From Ceratothoa steindachneri (lineage: Eukaryota > Arthropoda > Malacostraca > Isopoda > Cymothoidae): a DNA stretch of 64,000 nucleotides. The notes below the pieces were generated by a model. It did no database searches. It had not been told where the DNA came from and saw only the letters and a program-made list of their open reading frames with translations. Shown here piece by piece: positions 1-10,315 of the stretch (position 1 is the stretch's first letter; each line of letters begins with the position of its first letter). Made by a program: the position numbers and the translations under genes. Location of the stretch: assembly GCA_963969495.1 (NCBI GenBank), contig OZ018330.1:69301210-69365209 (forward strand), read 5' to 3'.

Positions 1-3000
1 CGTGAGGGTCTTCAATTCGAGGAGGGCCCCCGCGTCTCCTCCGAGCTAGGCCTGGAGGGCATATTCCTTCAATGGAATTGCCGTGGACTCCGGGCCAACT
101 GGGAGGAGCTGCGGAGGCTCGCCTCATCCCGTTCCCCGTTAGCTATTTTTTTGCAGGAGACCATGCTAGGCGCGTGCCCCCTGCCTGCCCTCCCGGGGTA
201 TAAGGGTCTTGCGACCCAACCACCGCGGGACGGCCGGGCTGGGGGATGCGCGGTTTACACCCGGCATGATGTCTCCGTTCTTCCTTTCTCTTTAGATACC
301 TCCTTTCAGGCAGTGGCTGTGCAGCTGCACCTGGATAGGAGGTATACTATCATTTCTGCGTACATTCCACCGTCAGCTGACTTCGACGCGGGGGACTTTC
401 GCCGCGTCGTGGCACGGTTGCCGAGGCCCTATCTCTTGCTTGGAGATCTGAACGGCAGGCATCCTCTCTGGGGAGATTACACCATAAATCCCAGGGGACA
501 AGTCCTTGCCGATCTGATCGAAGAGCTTGAGATGGGTGTCCTAAACGTGGATGAGTTTACGCATCACTGTCCGAGAACCGCTTCATTTTCTTGCCTTGAC
601 CTATCTTTGTGCTCTTCGGATGCACAGCCTGATTTTGATTGGGGGGTGGTCGATCACCTCCATGGTAGTGATCACTTTCCCATTCAAATATCATTTTCAG
701 GGCAACTGCCGCCTGAGAGACCACCTCGGTGGTGCTTGGCGCGGGCGCGGTGGCCTGCATTTCAGGAAATGACTGAATTCTCTATCTCAGTCAAGGAGTT
801 TAGGTCGGTAGATGAGGCCGTCGAGTTCTTCTCCGGCAACCTCATCGCCGTGGGCCTGACTACTATTCCTAGGACGTCTGGCCGTTTTGCACGCCGACCA
901 CTCCCATGGTGGTCGGCCGAGTGTGAGACGGCCCTCAAACAGAAGCGTTATGCCTACATGCGCTATAAGCGCCGCCCGAACGATTTCACCGTCGCCGAGT
1001 TTCGTCGGGCTAGGGCTAGGTTCCGGTATATTTCGAAGCACGCCCGCCGCTCTTCTTGGCGGGCATACGTGTCTTCACTTAACGGGAAGACCCCTTTAGC
1101 TGAGGTGTGGAAGCGAGTCAAAAGGATTCGGGGCAAGTTCTCGCAGGACCCCCCTCCCGTTCTCCAGGAGAATGGGACCGCAATCTCGGACCCCGCGTCC
1201 GTGGCGGAATCCTTAGCGACCGCTTTTTCCGCATTCTCTAGCCGTGATGCTGCTCCGCCAGCATTCAATGCACGTCGTGATGTCGCGGAAGGCCGCCGGC
1301 TGGACTTTACCTCCAGAGGCGGAGAACCCTTCAACGACAAGTTTACTGTGAGTGAGTTGCGTTCCGCTCTCGCTTCGTGCGCGGACACCGCCCATGGTCC
1401 GGACGATGTCCCGTACGCCATGCTTCGACACCTGGGTGAGCGAGGCATGGCCTTTCTATTAGATTTGTTCAACAGGATCTGGGTGGAAGGTCTCCTCCCA
1501 GACTCCTGGCGAATCGCTACTGTGCTCGCCTTTCGCAAGCCGGGGAGAGATCACTCTACTCCGACCGGTTTCCGCCCAATCTCTCTAACCTCTTGCGTGT
1601 GCAAGTTGATGGAGAAATTGGTAAATGTTAGATTAGCCTATTTCCTGGACAGCGGAGGCCATCTGTCTTCTGCACAGTGCGGCTTCCGTAAGTTCCACTC
1701 CACGTCGGATGCTCTGCTCCGACTGGAAAATGCCGTCTGCGAGGCTTTCCTTCGTAGACAGCACTACGCCACGGTGTTTTTTGATCTGGAGAAAGCCTAT
1801 GATACCGCATGGCGATACGGTATCATGGAGACTCTCCACACGATGGGGGCGAGGGGACGCCTCCCAATGTTTATATCTGAATTTTTGCGAGATCGTCGAT
1901 TCCGCGTACGGGTGGGGGGAGCCCTCTCCGTCCCAAAGGAGCAGGAAGAGGGTGTCCCGCAGGGAAGTGTCCTCAGTGTCACACTCTTTGCCCTGAGCAT
2001 CAACGGCATCACCTCGGTGCTGCCGGAAGATGTTCTCGCTACGCTCTACGTGGACGACCTTTCGATCTCTTTTGGCGCGGCCCAGATGCCAACTCTGGAG
2101 CGCCGACTCCAACAGGCATTGAACCGCGTCTCTTGCTATGCCAAAGCGCACAGGTTTCGGTTTTCTTTGGCCAAGACTAAGGTGGTGCACTTCTGCCGCC
2201 ATCCACGGCTTCACCCCGACCCAGATTTGTTTCTTAATGGGGTGCGCCTGGATGTGGTTGAGTCGCACCGTTTCCTTGGTCTTGTATTCGACCGACGCCT
2301 CACCTGGGAGGCTCACATTCGCAGCCTTAGGGTCTCTTGTACCCGCGCCATGGACATTCTCCGTTCCGTGACGTTCAGCGCTTGGGGCGCTGATAGGGCT
2401 ACCGCCTTACTTTTTTATCGATCCTTTGTTCGCTCGAAGCTCGACTACGGATGCGAGTTTTATGCATCCGCAGCCGAGCGTTTATTGCGGAAGGTGGATT
2501 CGATCCACCACACCGGCCTTCGCCTTGCGACCGGTGCCTTCCGCACTTCCCCCATTGAGAGCCTGTTGGTCGATGCTGGGGAGATGCCACTCGCTCTGCG
2601 CCGCGTGCAGTGCATCACTCGCCTGTACGCGCGAGCCCGGCGCCTCCCCCAGTCGCCAACAGCTCTCACTGCATCCGCAGCTGATCTCGATGGTGCCTAT
2701 GCCGCCGAGAGACGCCACTCATACCCTAAGCCCTTTGGGTTTAGGGCCAGGAAACTCCTTCGAGAGGTAGATATAGCTCTCGGGCCGGTGGCGCCCCTGG
2801 TTCTGCCCAGGACGCCACCCTGGAGGGTACCACATTTGGCTATTTGTCGCCACGCCTCTGCTCCCAAAGCTTGTACTGCGCCGGGAGTATTGCGTTCGAT
2901 CTTTTTGGAGCACACATCGTGTCACGCTGGTACCGTGCCAGTGTATACGGATGGCTCCAAGTCCCAAGAGGGGGTCGGCTTCCACGCCGTATCCCCTCTG

Positions 3001-3777
3001 TTTGAAGTCAGCGGGGCTCTACCAGGCGCTGCGTCTGTCTTCACGGCCGAGCTGGTGGCAATACACCACTCGGTACGGGAGATTACGCGACGTGCCCGGT
3101 TCGGAGACCGGATTGTGATTTATAGCGACTCACAAAGCGCCCTGAGTGCTCTCGGGGCATTGGAATCTCCGCATCCCCTGGTTCGCGAAATCCGTGACGC
3201 CACGGTTTTGGCGAGCCGGGCAGTTGTCGAGATTATCTTCTGCTGGGTTCCTGGACATGTAGGAATTGCGGGGAATGAGCGCGCCGATGAGGGCGCCAAA
3301 GAGTCCGCGAGGACTCTGCGACCGGACCAGCGTTTCGCTCTTCCTCACACCGACTACATGGCAGGAATACGGGCAGCTCTTCGGACTGCTTGGCAAAGAA
3401 GATGGGAGACGGTCGAGGGGAACTTAAAGTTGCGTGCCATTGCGCCGCGACTGTTCCCATGGACCTATCCCCCAATGCCGCGGCGGCTTCAGGTTGCTTT
3501 CTGTCGTCTTCGAATCGGACACACTCGTGTGACGCATCGTTACTTGGTGGAGCGCTCGCATGTGCCCTATTGCAACGACTGCGTCGTCCCCCAGACTGTT
3601 CGGCATATTCTTGTCGAATGTCCCAGTCTGGGTGATCTTCGCGCACGATACCTGTCTCGGTACCGGGATGGGCGGGGTCGCTACCGCCTGTCCCTTGTAC
3701 TCGGGACGAGTGCGTGCACCATGACTGGTGGACTTATTGACTTTTTGGGGGAGGCCGGCCTTCTCCCCTTTATTTAA
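1..3777 (+). CDS. ORF2 polyprotein: AP endonuclease, reverse transcriptase, RNase H
   Basis: The frame is open from base 1 to the TAA at 3775-3777 (1258 codons visible), so the true start is upstream. Domain order: AP endonuclease (QWNCRGL near base 76, FLQET near 148, GDLNGRHPLW near 443, GSDHFPI near 667); reverse transcriptase (FRPISLTS, FFDLEKAYDTAW, VPQGSVLS, YVDD near 2050); RNase H (YTDGSKS, TAELVAIH, YSDSQSAL, WVPGHVGIAGNERAD); and a C-terminal zinc finger of the form C-x2-C-x7-H-x4-C near 3571. The protein would nick target DNA and copy the element RNA from the 3' hydroxyl. All key residues I can check are present, including the fourth RNase H Asp that the complete copy G lacks. No in-frame ATG precedes the catalytic Asn and Glu of the endonuclease; the first ATG is at 163. 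Confidence 0.93.
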   Translation, partial: REGLQFEEGPRVSSELGLEGIFLQWNCRGLRANWEELRRLASSRSPLAIFLQETMLGACPLPALPGYKGLATQPPRDGRAGGCAVYTRHDVSVLPFSLDTSFQAVAVQLHLDRRYTIISAYIPPSADFDAGDFRRVVARLPRPYLLLGDLNGRHPLWGDYTINPRGQVLADLIEELEMGVLNVDEFTHHCPRTASFSCLDLSLCSSDAQPDFDWGVVDHLHGSDHFPIQISFSGQLPPERPPRWCLARARWPAFQEMTEFSISVKEFRSVDEAVEFFSGNLIAVGLTTIPRTSGRFARRPLPWWSAECETALKQKRYAYMRYKRRPNDFTVAEFRRARARFRYISKHARRSSWRAYVSSLNGKTPLAEVWKRVKRIRGKFSQDPPPVLQENGTAISDPASVAESLATAFSAFSSRDAAPPAFNARRDVAEGRRLDFTSRGGEPFNDKFTVSELRSALASCADTAHGPDDVPYAMLRHLGERGMAFLLDLFNRIWVEGLLPDSWRIATVLAFRKPGRDHSTPTGFRPISLTSCVCKLMEKLVNVRLAYFLDSGGHLSSAQCGFRKFHSTSDALLRLENAVCEAFLRRQHYATVFFDLEKAYDTAWRYGIMETLHTMGARGRLPMFISEFLRDRRFRVRVGGALSVPKEQEEGVPQGSVLSVTLFALSINGITSVLPEDVLATLYVDDLSISFGAAQMPTLERRLQQALNRVSCYAKAHRFRFSLAKTKVVHFCRHPRLHPDPDLFLNGVRLDVVESHRFLGLVFDRRLTWEAHIRSLRVSCTRAMDILRSVTFSAWGADRATALLFYRSFVRSKLDYGCEFYASAAERLLRKVDSIHHTGLRLATGAFRTSPIESLLVDAGEMPLALRRVQCITRLYARARRLPQSPTALTASAADLDGAYAAERRHSYPKPFGFRARKLLREVDIALGPVAPLVLPRTPPWRVPHLAICRHASAPKACTAPGVLRSIFLEHTSCHAGTVPVYTDGSKSQEGVGFHAVSPLFEVSGALPGAASVFTAELVAIHHSVREITRRARFGDRIVIYSDSQSALSALGALESPHPLVREIRDATVLASRAVVEIIFCWVPGHVGIAGNERADEGAKESARTLRPDQRFALPHTDYMAGIRAALRTAWQRRWETVEGNLKLRAIAPRLFPWTYPPMPRRLQVAFCRLRIGHTRVTHRYLVERSHVPYCNDCVVPQTVRHILVECPSLGDLRARYLSRYRDGRGRYRLSLVLGTSACTMTGGLIDFLGEAGLLPFI
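2..49 (+). CDS. C-terminal end of ORF1 (gag-like), partial
   Basis: The last 15 codons of ORF1, ending SRRAPASPPS and a TAG at 47-49, match the C-terminus of the intact ORF1 at 39335-41791. The reading frame overlaps ORF2, which is open in the -1 frame across this stretch. The remainder of ORF1 lies upstream of the window. Confidence 0.8.
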   Translation: MRVFNSRRAPASPPS

Positions 3778-3925
3778 GGTTCCTTTTTTTGTTATTGTTT
3801 TGTTTTAGATTGCACTCTCCTGCACCGGGGTGAGGGGGACCTCCCCCCGCTGCCGGAGATTGCTTCGATTGTTAAGTTTTTCAAATTTATATTGATTGTT
3901 AAGTTTTCATATTTTAACTTTAAAG

Positions 3926-3983
3926 TAGCCTAATTCTAGGCTGTCGTGTTTTTCGGCGACTTATGCCCAAGTGGGTAGTTGCC
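3926..3983 (+). other. Conserved 3'-terminal double stem-loop of copy A
   Basis: Two inverted repeats sit just before the tail. AGCCTA (3927-3932) pairs with TAGGCT (3937-3942). GGCGACT (3955-3961) pairs with AGTTGCC (3977-3983) through one G-U, and inside it TGCC pairs with GGTA. The same layout recurs at the 3' end of nearly every I-like copy in the window. Recognition by the element's own reverse transcriptase is inference by analogy with other LINEs that have 3' stem-loops. Confidence 0.7.
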
Positions 3984-4017
3984 AGATGGGCTCTATAAAA
4001 AAAAAAAAAAAAAAACC

Positions 4018-5666
4018 CAGGATCTTCTCCATCTTGGAGAAAGATCTGGCTGAGGCTGATCCATCAAGCCTCAGGGCCCCTTCAGGGAGGTGGAAAGTGA
4101 GTTTACTCCCTGCCCTCCTCTCCAAAGTAGAAGAAAGGAGATGAAGAGCAAGGTTTCAAGTGATGTAAGCACTTGCAACTGAAAGCTTTGGCTAGATTGA
4201 CTGGGACAGAGCTGAACGTGACCTGTTTCTTGGTTAGGAGCCTTCTGGTGAATGCAGCCGAGCCTTCTGAGGCATCCATGATTAGCACCCTTCTTCAGAC
4301 ACTCACTGGTGAGCGGGATACCACACTCTTACCATGAATTTTTTTAAAGTAGTAGTTTATGTGAGGGAACTTGTGGACTACTCTTTAGAAGATATCACCA
4401 AAGAGCTGACTGTTCAATGAGCAGTGAAGGTCAAGTGTGTGATGAGATAATCGGGGGGGGGGGGGCAAGTTTGAGACCCACCCCTACTCTTTAATCATAT
4501 TCGATTGTGATAGGCTCCTTGAGTCAGTGTGTGCCAGTTGGTATCACTACCCTGTGAAGGCATTTGTGCCACTGCTGTGGAGGTGCTACTACTGACACTG
4601 CTTCGGCCATACAAATCACTCATGTAGACATGTAAATCAGGTTGAAGTCTGTTAATTGCTCCAAGACTGTACATAAGTCTTTGTCATGTATGGCCAAGTT
4701 TTTCAATTGTGGGAGTTGTAGCCTGCTTTCTCAAAGCAATGTGGCTCTGTGATGAGTGGTGACTGTATGGGAACCATTCTCCCCTTTTTTGTCTACTATG
4801 GATTTTCACCATTTTGCCTTACTGTTCTTTGTTTATAATAGAGGAGTTCAATGTTTAACTAGCAAATGGGTTGGGATAGACTAGATTGTAAAGTAGATTC
4901 TGTATAACATTAAATTAAAATTACAATGTTCAACATAATATTGAAGGATTTCCCTTTCTAGTACAGGAATTTTGACCCTTAGTTTTGAATTGTTATTGTA
5001 TAAACTTTCAGTTAGATATTTATGGTCAACTCATTTTTTTGGAAATTCCCTAGAACCCACCACAGGACTCAATGGTTTGTCCAAAGCCCAATTTTGTCAT
5101 TCCCAATTTCATATTTTTGATCACTTGACTTTGCTTTATCTGCATTGAGTTGGAAATGCCACTACTGCTTCCACTGGCAATTATGTAAATAGTATCCCCC
5201 AGGACACTTTTGTAAATCTGGTGCAAGACTGAAAGACATCTTACCCTTCCTAATTCTCCCCTTTTCTCTATCCCCTCCCACCCCTTTTCCTCAATAGACT
5301 GAGGTTTATAAGAACTGCCATTAGATTGTTAAGTAATGTCCTGTATATAAATCAAAACTCCATTTGTTGCAAGGCTAAAGCATTGCCAATCAAAAATTTA
5401 ATTTGTTTTTGTTTTTTTTGGAAAATAAACCTAAATAAGGATTAAGGTGCCTATCTGTCTCCTTGCTGCCAGAGTGAGGTCAGGACTTTTATCCCCTCCC
5501 ATACTTCATTTCCTGTACCCTGTTGGAAAAGTGTGGAAGATAGATAGTATCCCGCTTAATCATGTATATCCTGGAGAAGGAAATCCTGGCTGTTCAGGCC
5601 GTGAATCTTCTCTCTTTTCCTGAGGTTAAGGACTTGGTTCTGGGATGCCCAGCACTACCTGGGGGA
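4018..5666 (+). mobile_element. I-like relic B, left part (ORF1 remnants)
   Basis: Degenerate ORF1 sequence starts immediately after the poly-A of copy A. 4018-4130 matches the stretch before the lysine-rich tract of intact ORF1. After a deletion, 4225-4745 covers the region from 'RFSDGSLL' through the first and third CCHC knuckles, with several stops and indels and a poly-G run near 4452. It resumes at 5562-5660 after an unrelated insertion. The copy is old, many substitutions replace C/G by T/A. It continues on the far side of the long-TIR transposon at 10316. Confidence 0.8.
4746..5561. mobile_element. Unclassified 0.8-kb insertion inside relic B ORF1
   Basis: The ORF1 homology stops after 'aagcaatgtgg' at 4745 and resumes with 'atgtatatcctggag' at 5562, where intact copies are continuous. 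The intervening 816 bp is T-rich, has no open frame of note, no terminal inverted repeats that I can find and no recognised motif. It may be a non-autonomous element or captured DNA. Confidence 0.55.
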
Positions 5667-6303
5667 TCATTCCGCATGAATTCAGGCAAATTCATGGATT
5701 TTCTTCCATGTTGGATATGTTGATACATGTCATAAAAGAACTTCACATGCAAAATTATGGCTCTGTACCTCAAACAGTTCCAGGGATATGACCCACATAA
5801 TTTGGGGGGCTTTTTAGAGACTAAGTCAATTTTTCAAAATTGCCGACTTTGAGGCCTCATAAAACATGCAGTTTGAAAGATATAGGTCTGAAAAGTTCAG
5901 GGCCATAGATTAAAAAAAAAGCAATCAAAACCAGTCTATGCTCTAACCATCAAAAGTTATAAGCTAGCAAAAACTGAAATATTGAACAAATCCGTCACAT
6001 CTGAACCAACTTCCGATTCAAAATCATACTTAGAATCAATACTAAAAGTTATAACTGATAGGATATGATGATATATGTCTTTTTATTGTATTTAAAATCA
6101 TTTCTGGCAGAGAAACATACATAGCAGCTGAGAAATAGTGTTTCAAATATAGTCAATTTTCATGATTTTCAGAAAAGAACCATGACCTTTTGACCTTTTT
6201 GACCCTGTGGGAACATGAGGACCCCCTTCAAATTTTTTTGTGCTTGAAGGGAAAGGCTATACACTAAATATATTATTTCTTCATCTATTCCTTCCTTCAT
6301 TTT
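5667..6303 (+). repeat. Left terminal inverted repeat of long-TIR transposon
   Basis: It pairs with the reverse complement of 9658-10315. Long shared blocks include the stretches around 'gttgatacatgtc' (5721-5733), 'catgcagtttgaaagatata' and 'ctggcagagaaacatacata'. A few small indels separate the arms. The first 25 bp align more weakly than the rest. Confidence 0.85.
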
Positions 6304-6500
6304 CAATAATGCTGAATTCAGGACACTATCAGCGTTACAACAGGGTCCCTTTATATCATGAATTCTGTATAACTTGGTTTCTATTTAAAACTTCTGATAT
6401 TTTTGGCCTATAATATATTGGGTTGATAGTTAGGGATGCTTGTAATGATACTTCAATGTTAGCATTGAAATTCCAATTTGCTTAACAGGATGAGTTTTGC

Positions 6501-9445
6501 ATGATGGCTGATGCAAAAGCTGAGTCTAGCAAATGCTGTATTGGAAATTATCTAAAAGAGGATTTTCACAGCACTAATTTATTGCAGAAAAAAAGGTGTC
6601 TTATCTTTGGAAGACTTATCCAATGACAGTGTTAAATTGTTAGAAGTAAGAACTGGATATAAATGCAAAGAAGCTGACTCACTTTATCATCATGAGAAAG
6701 ACTTTTTGATTAGATATCAAAGTTTGCAGACAAGTTGTGCTGACCCATTCCAGAAGCATAAAAAGCAAGTGACTAGTAAGTAGAAATTCATTAGTTCTTT
6801 ATGTAAAATTTAATTTACATTTTAGAAATAAGTTTAATTTCACATTATAGGGGCCTTGATATATTATATGATTTATTTATACACTAAATATGAAACTCAT
6901 TACAGTTTTTGTGAACAGTATTTACATTTATCTAGTGCGGGAAATTCAATAGTTCTTTATGTAAAATTACATTTTAGAAATAAGTTTAATTTCACATTGT
7001 AGGGGCCTTGACATATGATATGATATGATTTATTTATACACTAATTACAAAACTCATTATAGTTTTGTGAACAGTATTTACAATTATCTAGTGCGGGAAA
7101 TACCCCTAGTCTGAAGTCTCTACAATGTCAAAAAAATGAGACGAGCGGATAAGCCTTGTTTGTTGTTGAGTAGTAGAAGTTCTATCTATTTACTGTCCCC
7201 ATCTTTTTCAGGATCATTGTGAGTTGTGAAAAGCCCAAGAGCTGAAATGTATGACCTTAAACCTGGGCAGAAGGTCTGTCCATGTTGTGATACCCAGATG
7301 AAAGCGCCTTCAGATTACCCGATATATGAAGAAACAACACTCAAAGATGCCAGCGAGCAGTCATTTGAAGAGACCTTCAAATCCCTCAACTCAAGTGTTT
7401 TACTACTAGAATGTTCCCCAATTAAGACTAACATAAGAATGAGAGACAAGGTAAATTATGGTAAGTGGAAAGTATCGGAGGTTCAAGAAGTTGTAGCAAA
7501 AAAGGTAGCCACTGTTCTCAACATTACCAAAGAATCGATACAGTCACAGGATACCACCAAAGAAGCCTGTACAAAATGTTCTGACTTAGACAGACTGATT
7601 TATTTGATGAAGGAGAAATTGAAAAATTGCAAATCCAAACCGGACAAAATTCAAATATTGACACTTGTTCCAGAAAGCTGGACTATTGAAAAAATATGCA
7701 ATGAATTTGACGTTTCAAAATATGTAATAAACCAAGCTAGAAATCTAAAAAAGAAATCTGGAATCCTTCCACGACCTGACGCCTATCTAGGGAGTAAGAT
7801 ACTGTCACAAGATATTATTACTGCTGTTGAATTGTTTTATCAAGATGATGGAGTTTTCCAGAATGTGCCCAGGAAAGAAAGACTGATTTTGGTAAACATC
7901 GCAGAGTTGTATGCAATTCTCAAGGCGAAGTTCCCCAATTTTAAGATTGGTATATCAAAGTTCTTTGAGCTTCGGCCCAAATGGTGTGTGCATGTGGGGA
8001 GTAAGAGCTCTCACTTTGTTTGTGTGTGTGAGAAACACCAAAATGCCAAGTTATAACTCAATGGGTTACCCACCGCAGCTGTCAACGGTACTGATTACAA
8101 AGATATTTTGTCAATGGCTGTTTGTGACATATGTAAGCAGCACTGTATGTTGAGAATCTGAAAAATGTCCTGGTGTTCAGAAAATTAGAGAACATTTGAT
8201 GTCTGTGTTTACTGCTAATGAGCAAGAGCTTGATGATAACATATCATATAAACAGTGGGTTAGGAATGAGTCAGGTAAAACAACTCTGAAAACATTGTCT
8301 TATTCAATTGAGAATTTTATTGACAAGGTTCTGTTCAGTGTATCAAGCACTGCTTTCTCACCAGTTCATCACAAAAGCCCAAGCACAGCATCTAAGCAGC
8401 CTGAAAGAAACCATTTCTGAAAGTACTGGTCTTTTGTTGTTAGACTTTGCTGAAAATTACAAGTTTTTTTGTTGAAGATGCAGTTCAAGGCCACCACTGG
8501 GATAACAGTCAAGTCACACTGCACCCATTTGTCCTCTACTTCATTGTAAATGACAAGCTGAATGTTTTGAATATGTGTGTGATATCAGATTCTATGAATC
8601 ATGAAACCAATACTGTTCATGCTTTTCTAGAGGTTGTTATCAAACATATCAAAACAGTGATGCCCACTTTGACAGATATACAGTACTTCAGCAATGATGT
8701 TGCTTCCCAGTATAAGAATTACAAAAACCTTGTGAATCTTTGCTGCCACAAAGGTGATTTTGGAATACCTGCATAGTGGAATTTCTTTGCCACTAGTCAC
8801 AGTAAGAGTCCCTGTGATGGCATAGGTGTCACTGTCAAATGACTAGTTACACATGCTAGTTTGCAGGCCACTATCTCTGGACAAATTCTAACCCCTCTAG
8901 AAATGCATGATTGGTGTGTCATCAATGTGAAAGGTATAAAATTCTTTGTATCAGCGACAGATGTCATCAATAGTTGTGAGCGGTTCAAGTTAGAGGAAAG
9001 GTATAGTCATGTGTCTACAGTCCCAAGTACACGTTCTCATCATAGTTTTGTGCCAGTTTGGGACATGAAACTTGAGATTAGGCGGATTTCAGTAGACACC
9101 ATATTTAAAACAGTTCAGATGGGAGGCTTGCAGGGTATCAAGCCACAAGATGATAATGTTTTTGAGGTAGGAAAGTATGTAGCTTGCATGTATGATGAAG
9201 ACTGGTATATTGGAATTGTAGAAGATTATTCTGACAAACAGCACAACTTGCTTGTCAACTTCATGCAGAAGGGTGCAACAGAGCAGACACTTTCATGGCC
9301 ATGAAAACATGACATCTGCTGGATTCCTTTCCAAGATGTAATCTGCACAGTTGATGTCCTTAGTGTCCAAGGAGCAAGTGGCAGGCAGTATTTCTTGTTG
9401 AATTCCAATTTGCAAAGAGTCCTGCAATACTGTGAGAAATCATAG
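6501..9445 (+). pseudogene. Transposase-like gene of the long-TIR element (two exons, decayed)
   Basis: Proposed exon 1 runs from ATG 6501 to 6775 and ends in a GTAAGT donor; the acceptor TTTTTCAG ends at 7211. Joining restores one frame into the 276-codon open segment ending at 8056, apart from a TGA at the join. Exon 1 needs a one-base correction at an A-run near 6590. Features in order: a Cys/His-rich N-terminal region (KCKEADSLYHHEKDFL), a CPCC motif near 7278, an 'ISKFFELRPKWC' block with CVCEKHQN, then further frames carrying DFAENYKFFVEDA near 8443, YFSNDVASQYKN near 8690 and SHSKSPCDGIG, which could hold RNase H-fold catalytic acids. The C-terminal region (GKYVACMYDEDWYIGIVEDY, 9169-9228) looks Tudor- or chromo-like. 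At least four frameshifts or stops lie after 8056. Family membership is from memory of similar arthropod and cnidarian proteins; function as a transposase is inference from the TIRs. Confidence 0.65.
6783..7096 (+). repeat. Tandem duplication (~157 bp x 2) in the transposase intron
   Basis: Units 6783-6940 and 6941-7096 are about 90% alike. Both begin 'gaaattca(t/a)tagttc' and end 'tctagtgcgg'. The repeat lies wholly inside the proposed intron, between the donor at 6776 and the acceptor at 7211. Confidence 0.85.
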
Positions 9446-9657
9446 ATATCTGATTGCTCAATCTGTTTAGAAAGGAACTACCTGCATGATGATATAGTTA
9501 TACTGTTACGTGTTTTTGTTCACTTTATGGTTATAACATAGATATATTTTGTGGCACATACAATATCATACTTTCCATTAGTCCGTTCAGTGAGGTGTGT
9601 AAATACGCTAAGTAAATTAGCTAAATAAATGGTGAAATGGTCTATCCTAATATGCAC

Positions 9658-10315
9658 GAATAAAGGATGGAATAAATAAGATATTTAGTATAGCTAGTGT
9701 ATAGACCTTCCCCTTCAAGCACAAAAAATTTGAAGGGGTTCCTCATGTTTCCACAGGGTCAAAAGGTCAAGGTCATTTTCTGAAAATCATGAAAATTGAC
9801 TATATTTGAATTACTATTTCTCAGCTGCTATGTATGTTTCTCTGCCAGAAATGGTTTCAATACAATAAAAAACATATATCATCATATCCTATCAGTTATA
9901 ACTTTTAGTATTGTTTCTAAGTATCAATATTTTGAATTGGAAGTTGGTTCAGATGTGACGAATTTGTTCAATATTTAAGTTTTTGCTAGCTTATAACTCT
10001 TTGATGGTTAGAGATAGACTGGTTTTGATTGCATTTTGGGAATCTATGGTCCTGATTCTGTAGGGCCTGAACTTTTCAGACCTATATCTTTCAAACTGCA
10101 TGTTTTATGAGGCCTTAAAGTTGTTGATTTTGAAAAATCGACTTAGTCTCTAAAAAGCCTCTGAAATTACATGGTCCATATATCCGGAAGTGTTTGAGGT
10201 ACAGAGCTATAATTTTGCATGTGTAGTTCTTTTAGGACATGTATCAACATACCCCCAAATAAAGAAAATCCAAGATGGTCACCGGTTTGGCATTGCCTGA
10301 TTTCTTGCAGAATGA
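9658..10315 (-). repeat. Right terminal inverted repeat of long-TIR transposon
   Basis: Inverted partner of 5667-6303. The inner edge is near the 'ctagtgtatagac' block and the outer edge near 'gcagaatga'. It is a little longer than the left arm because of an extra 10-15 bp around 10060. Confidence 0.85.

Larger units (their letters stand above)
1..4015 (+). mobile_element. I-like non-LTR retrotransposon copy A (5' part outside the window)
   Basis: This is the 3' four kilobases of a young I-like element. It opens in the last codons of ORF1, carries a complete open ORF2 and a short 3' UTR, and ends in a run of A at about 3997-4015. It is nearly identical to the complete copy at 38811-45668, with only scattered substitutions and one 12-bp length difference in RNase H. 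Relic B starts right behind its poly-A, in the same orientation. The 5' end and target-site duplication lie outside the window, so completeness cannot be judged. Confidence 0.93.
5667..10315 (+). mobile_element. DNA transposon with ~640-bp terminal inverted repeats, family unassigned
   Basis: The two ends, 5667-6303 and 9658-10315, are inverted copies of each other at roughly 90% identity by eye. Between them is a single spliced, decayed transposase-like gene on the + strand. The element lies inside the ORF1 relic B: the left flank ends near 'cctgggg' and the right flank resumes near 'ctcctggcc', which are about 35-40 bp apart in intact copies. The outermost 20 bp are uncertain and no clean target-site duplication is visible. 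The coding family resembles a group of metazoan 'uncharacterised' proteins. A link to the Sola superfamily is only a guess. Confidence 0.82.

Noticed and set aside
963..1538. 191-codon antisense frame inside ORF2, repeated at 42705-43280
   Set aside because: It mirrors a GC-rich coding strand and is conserved only because ORF2 is. No start context or motif.
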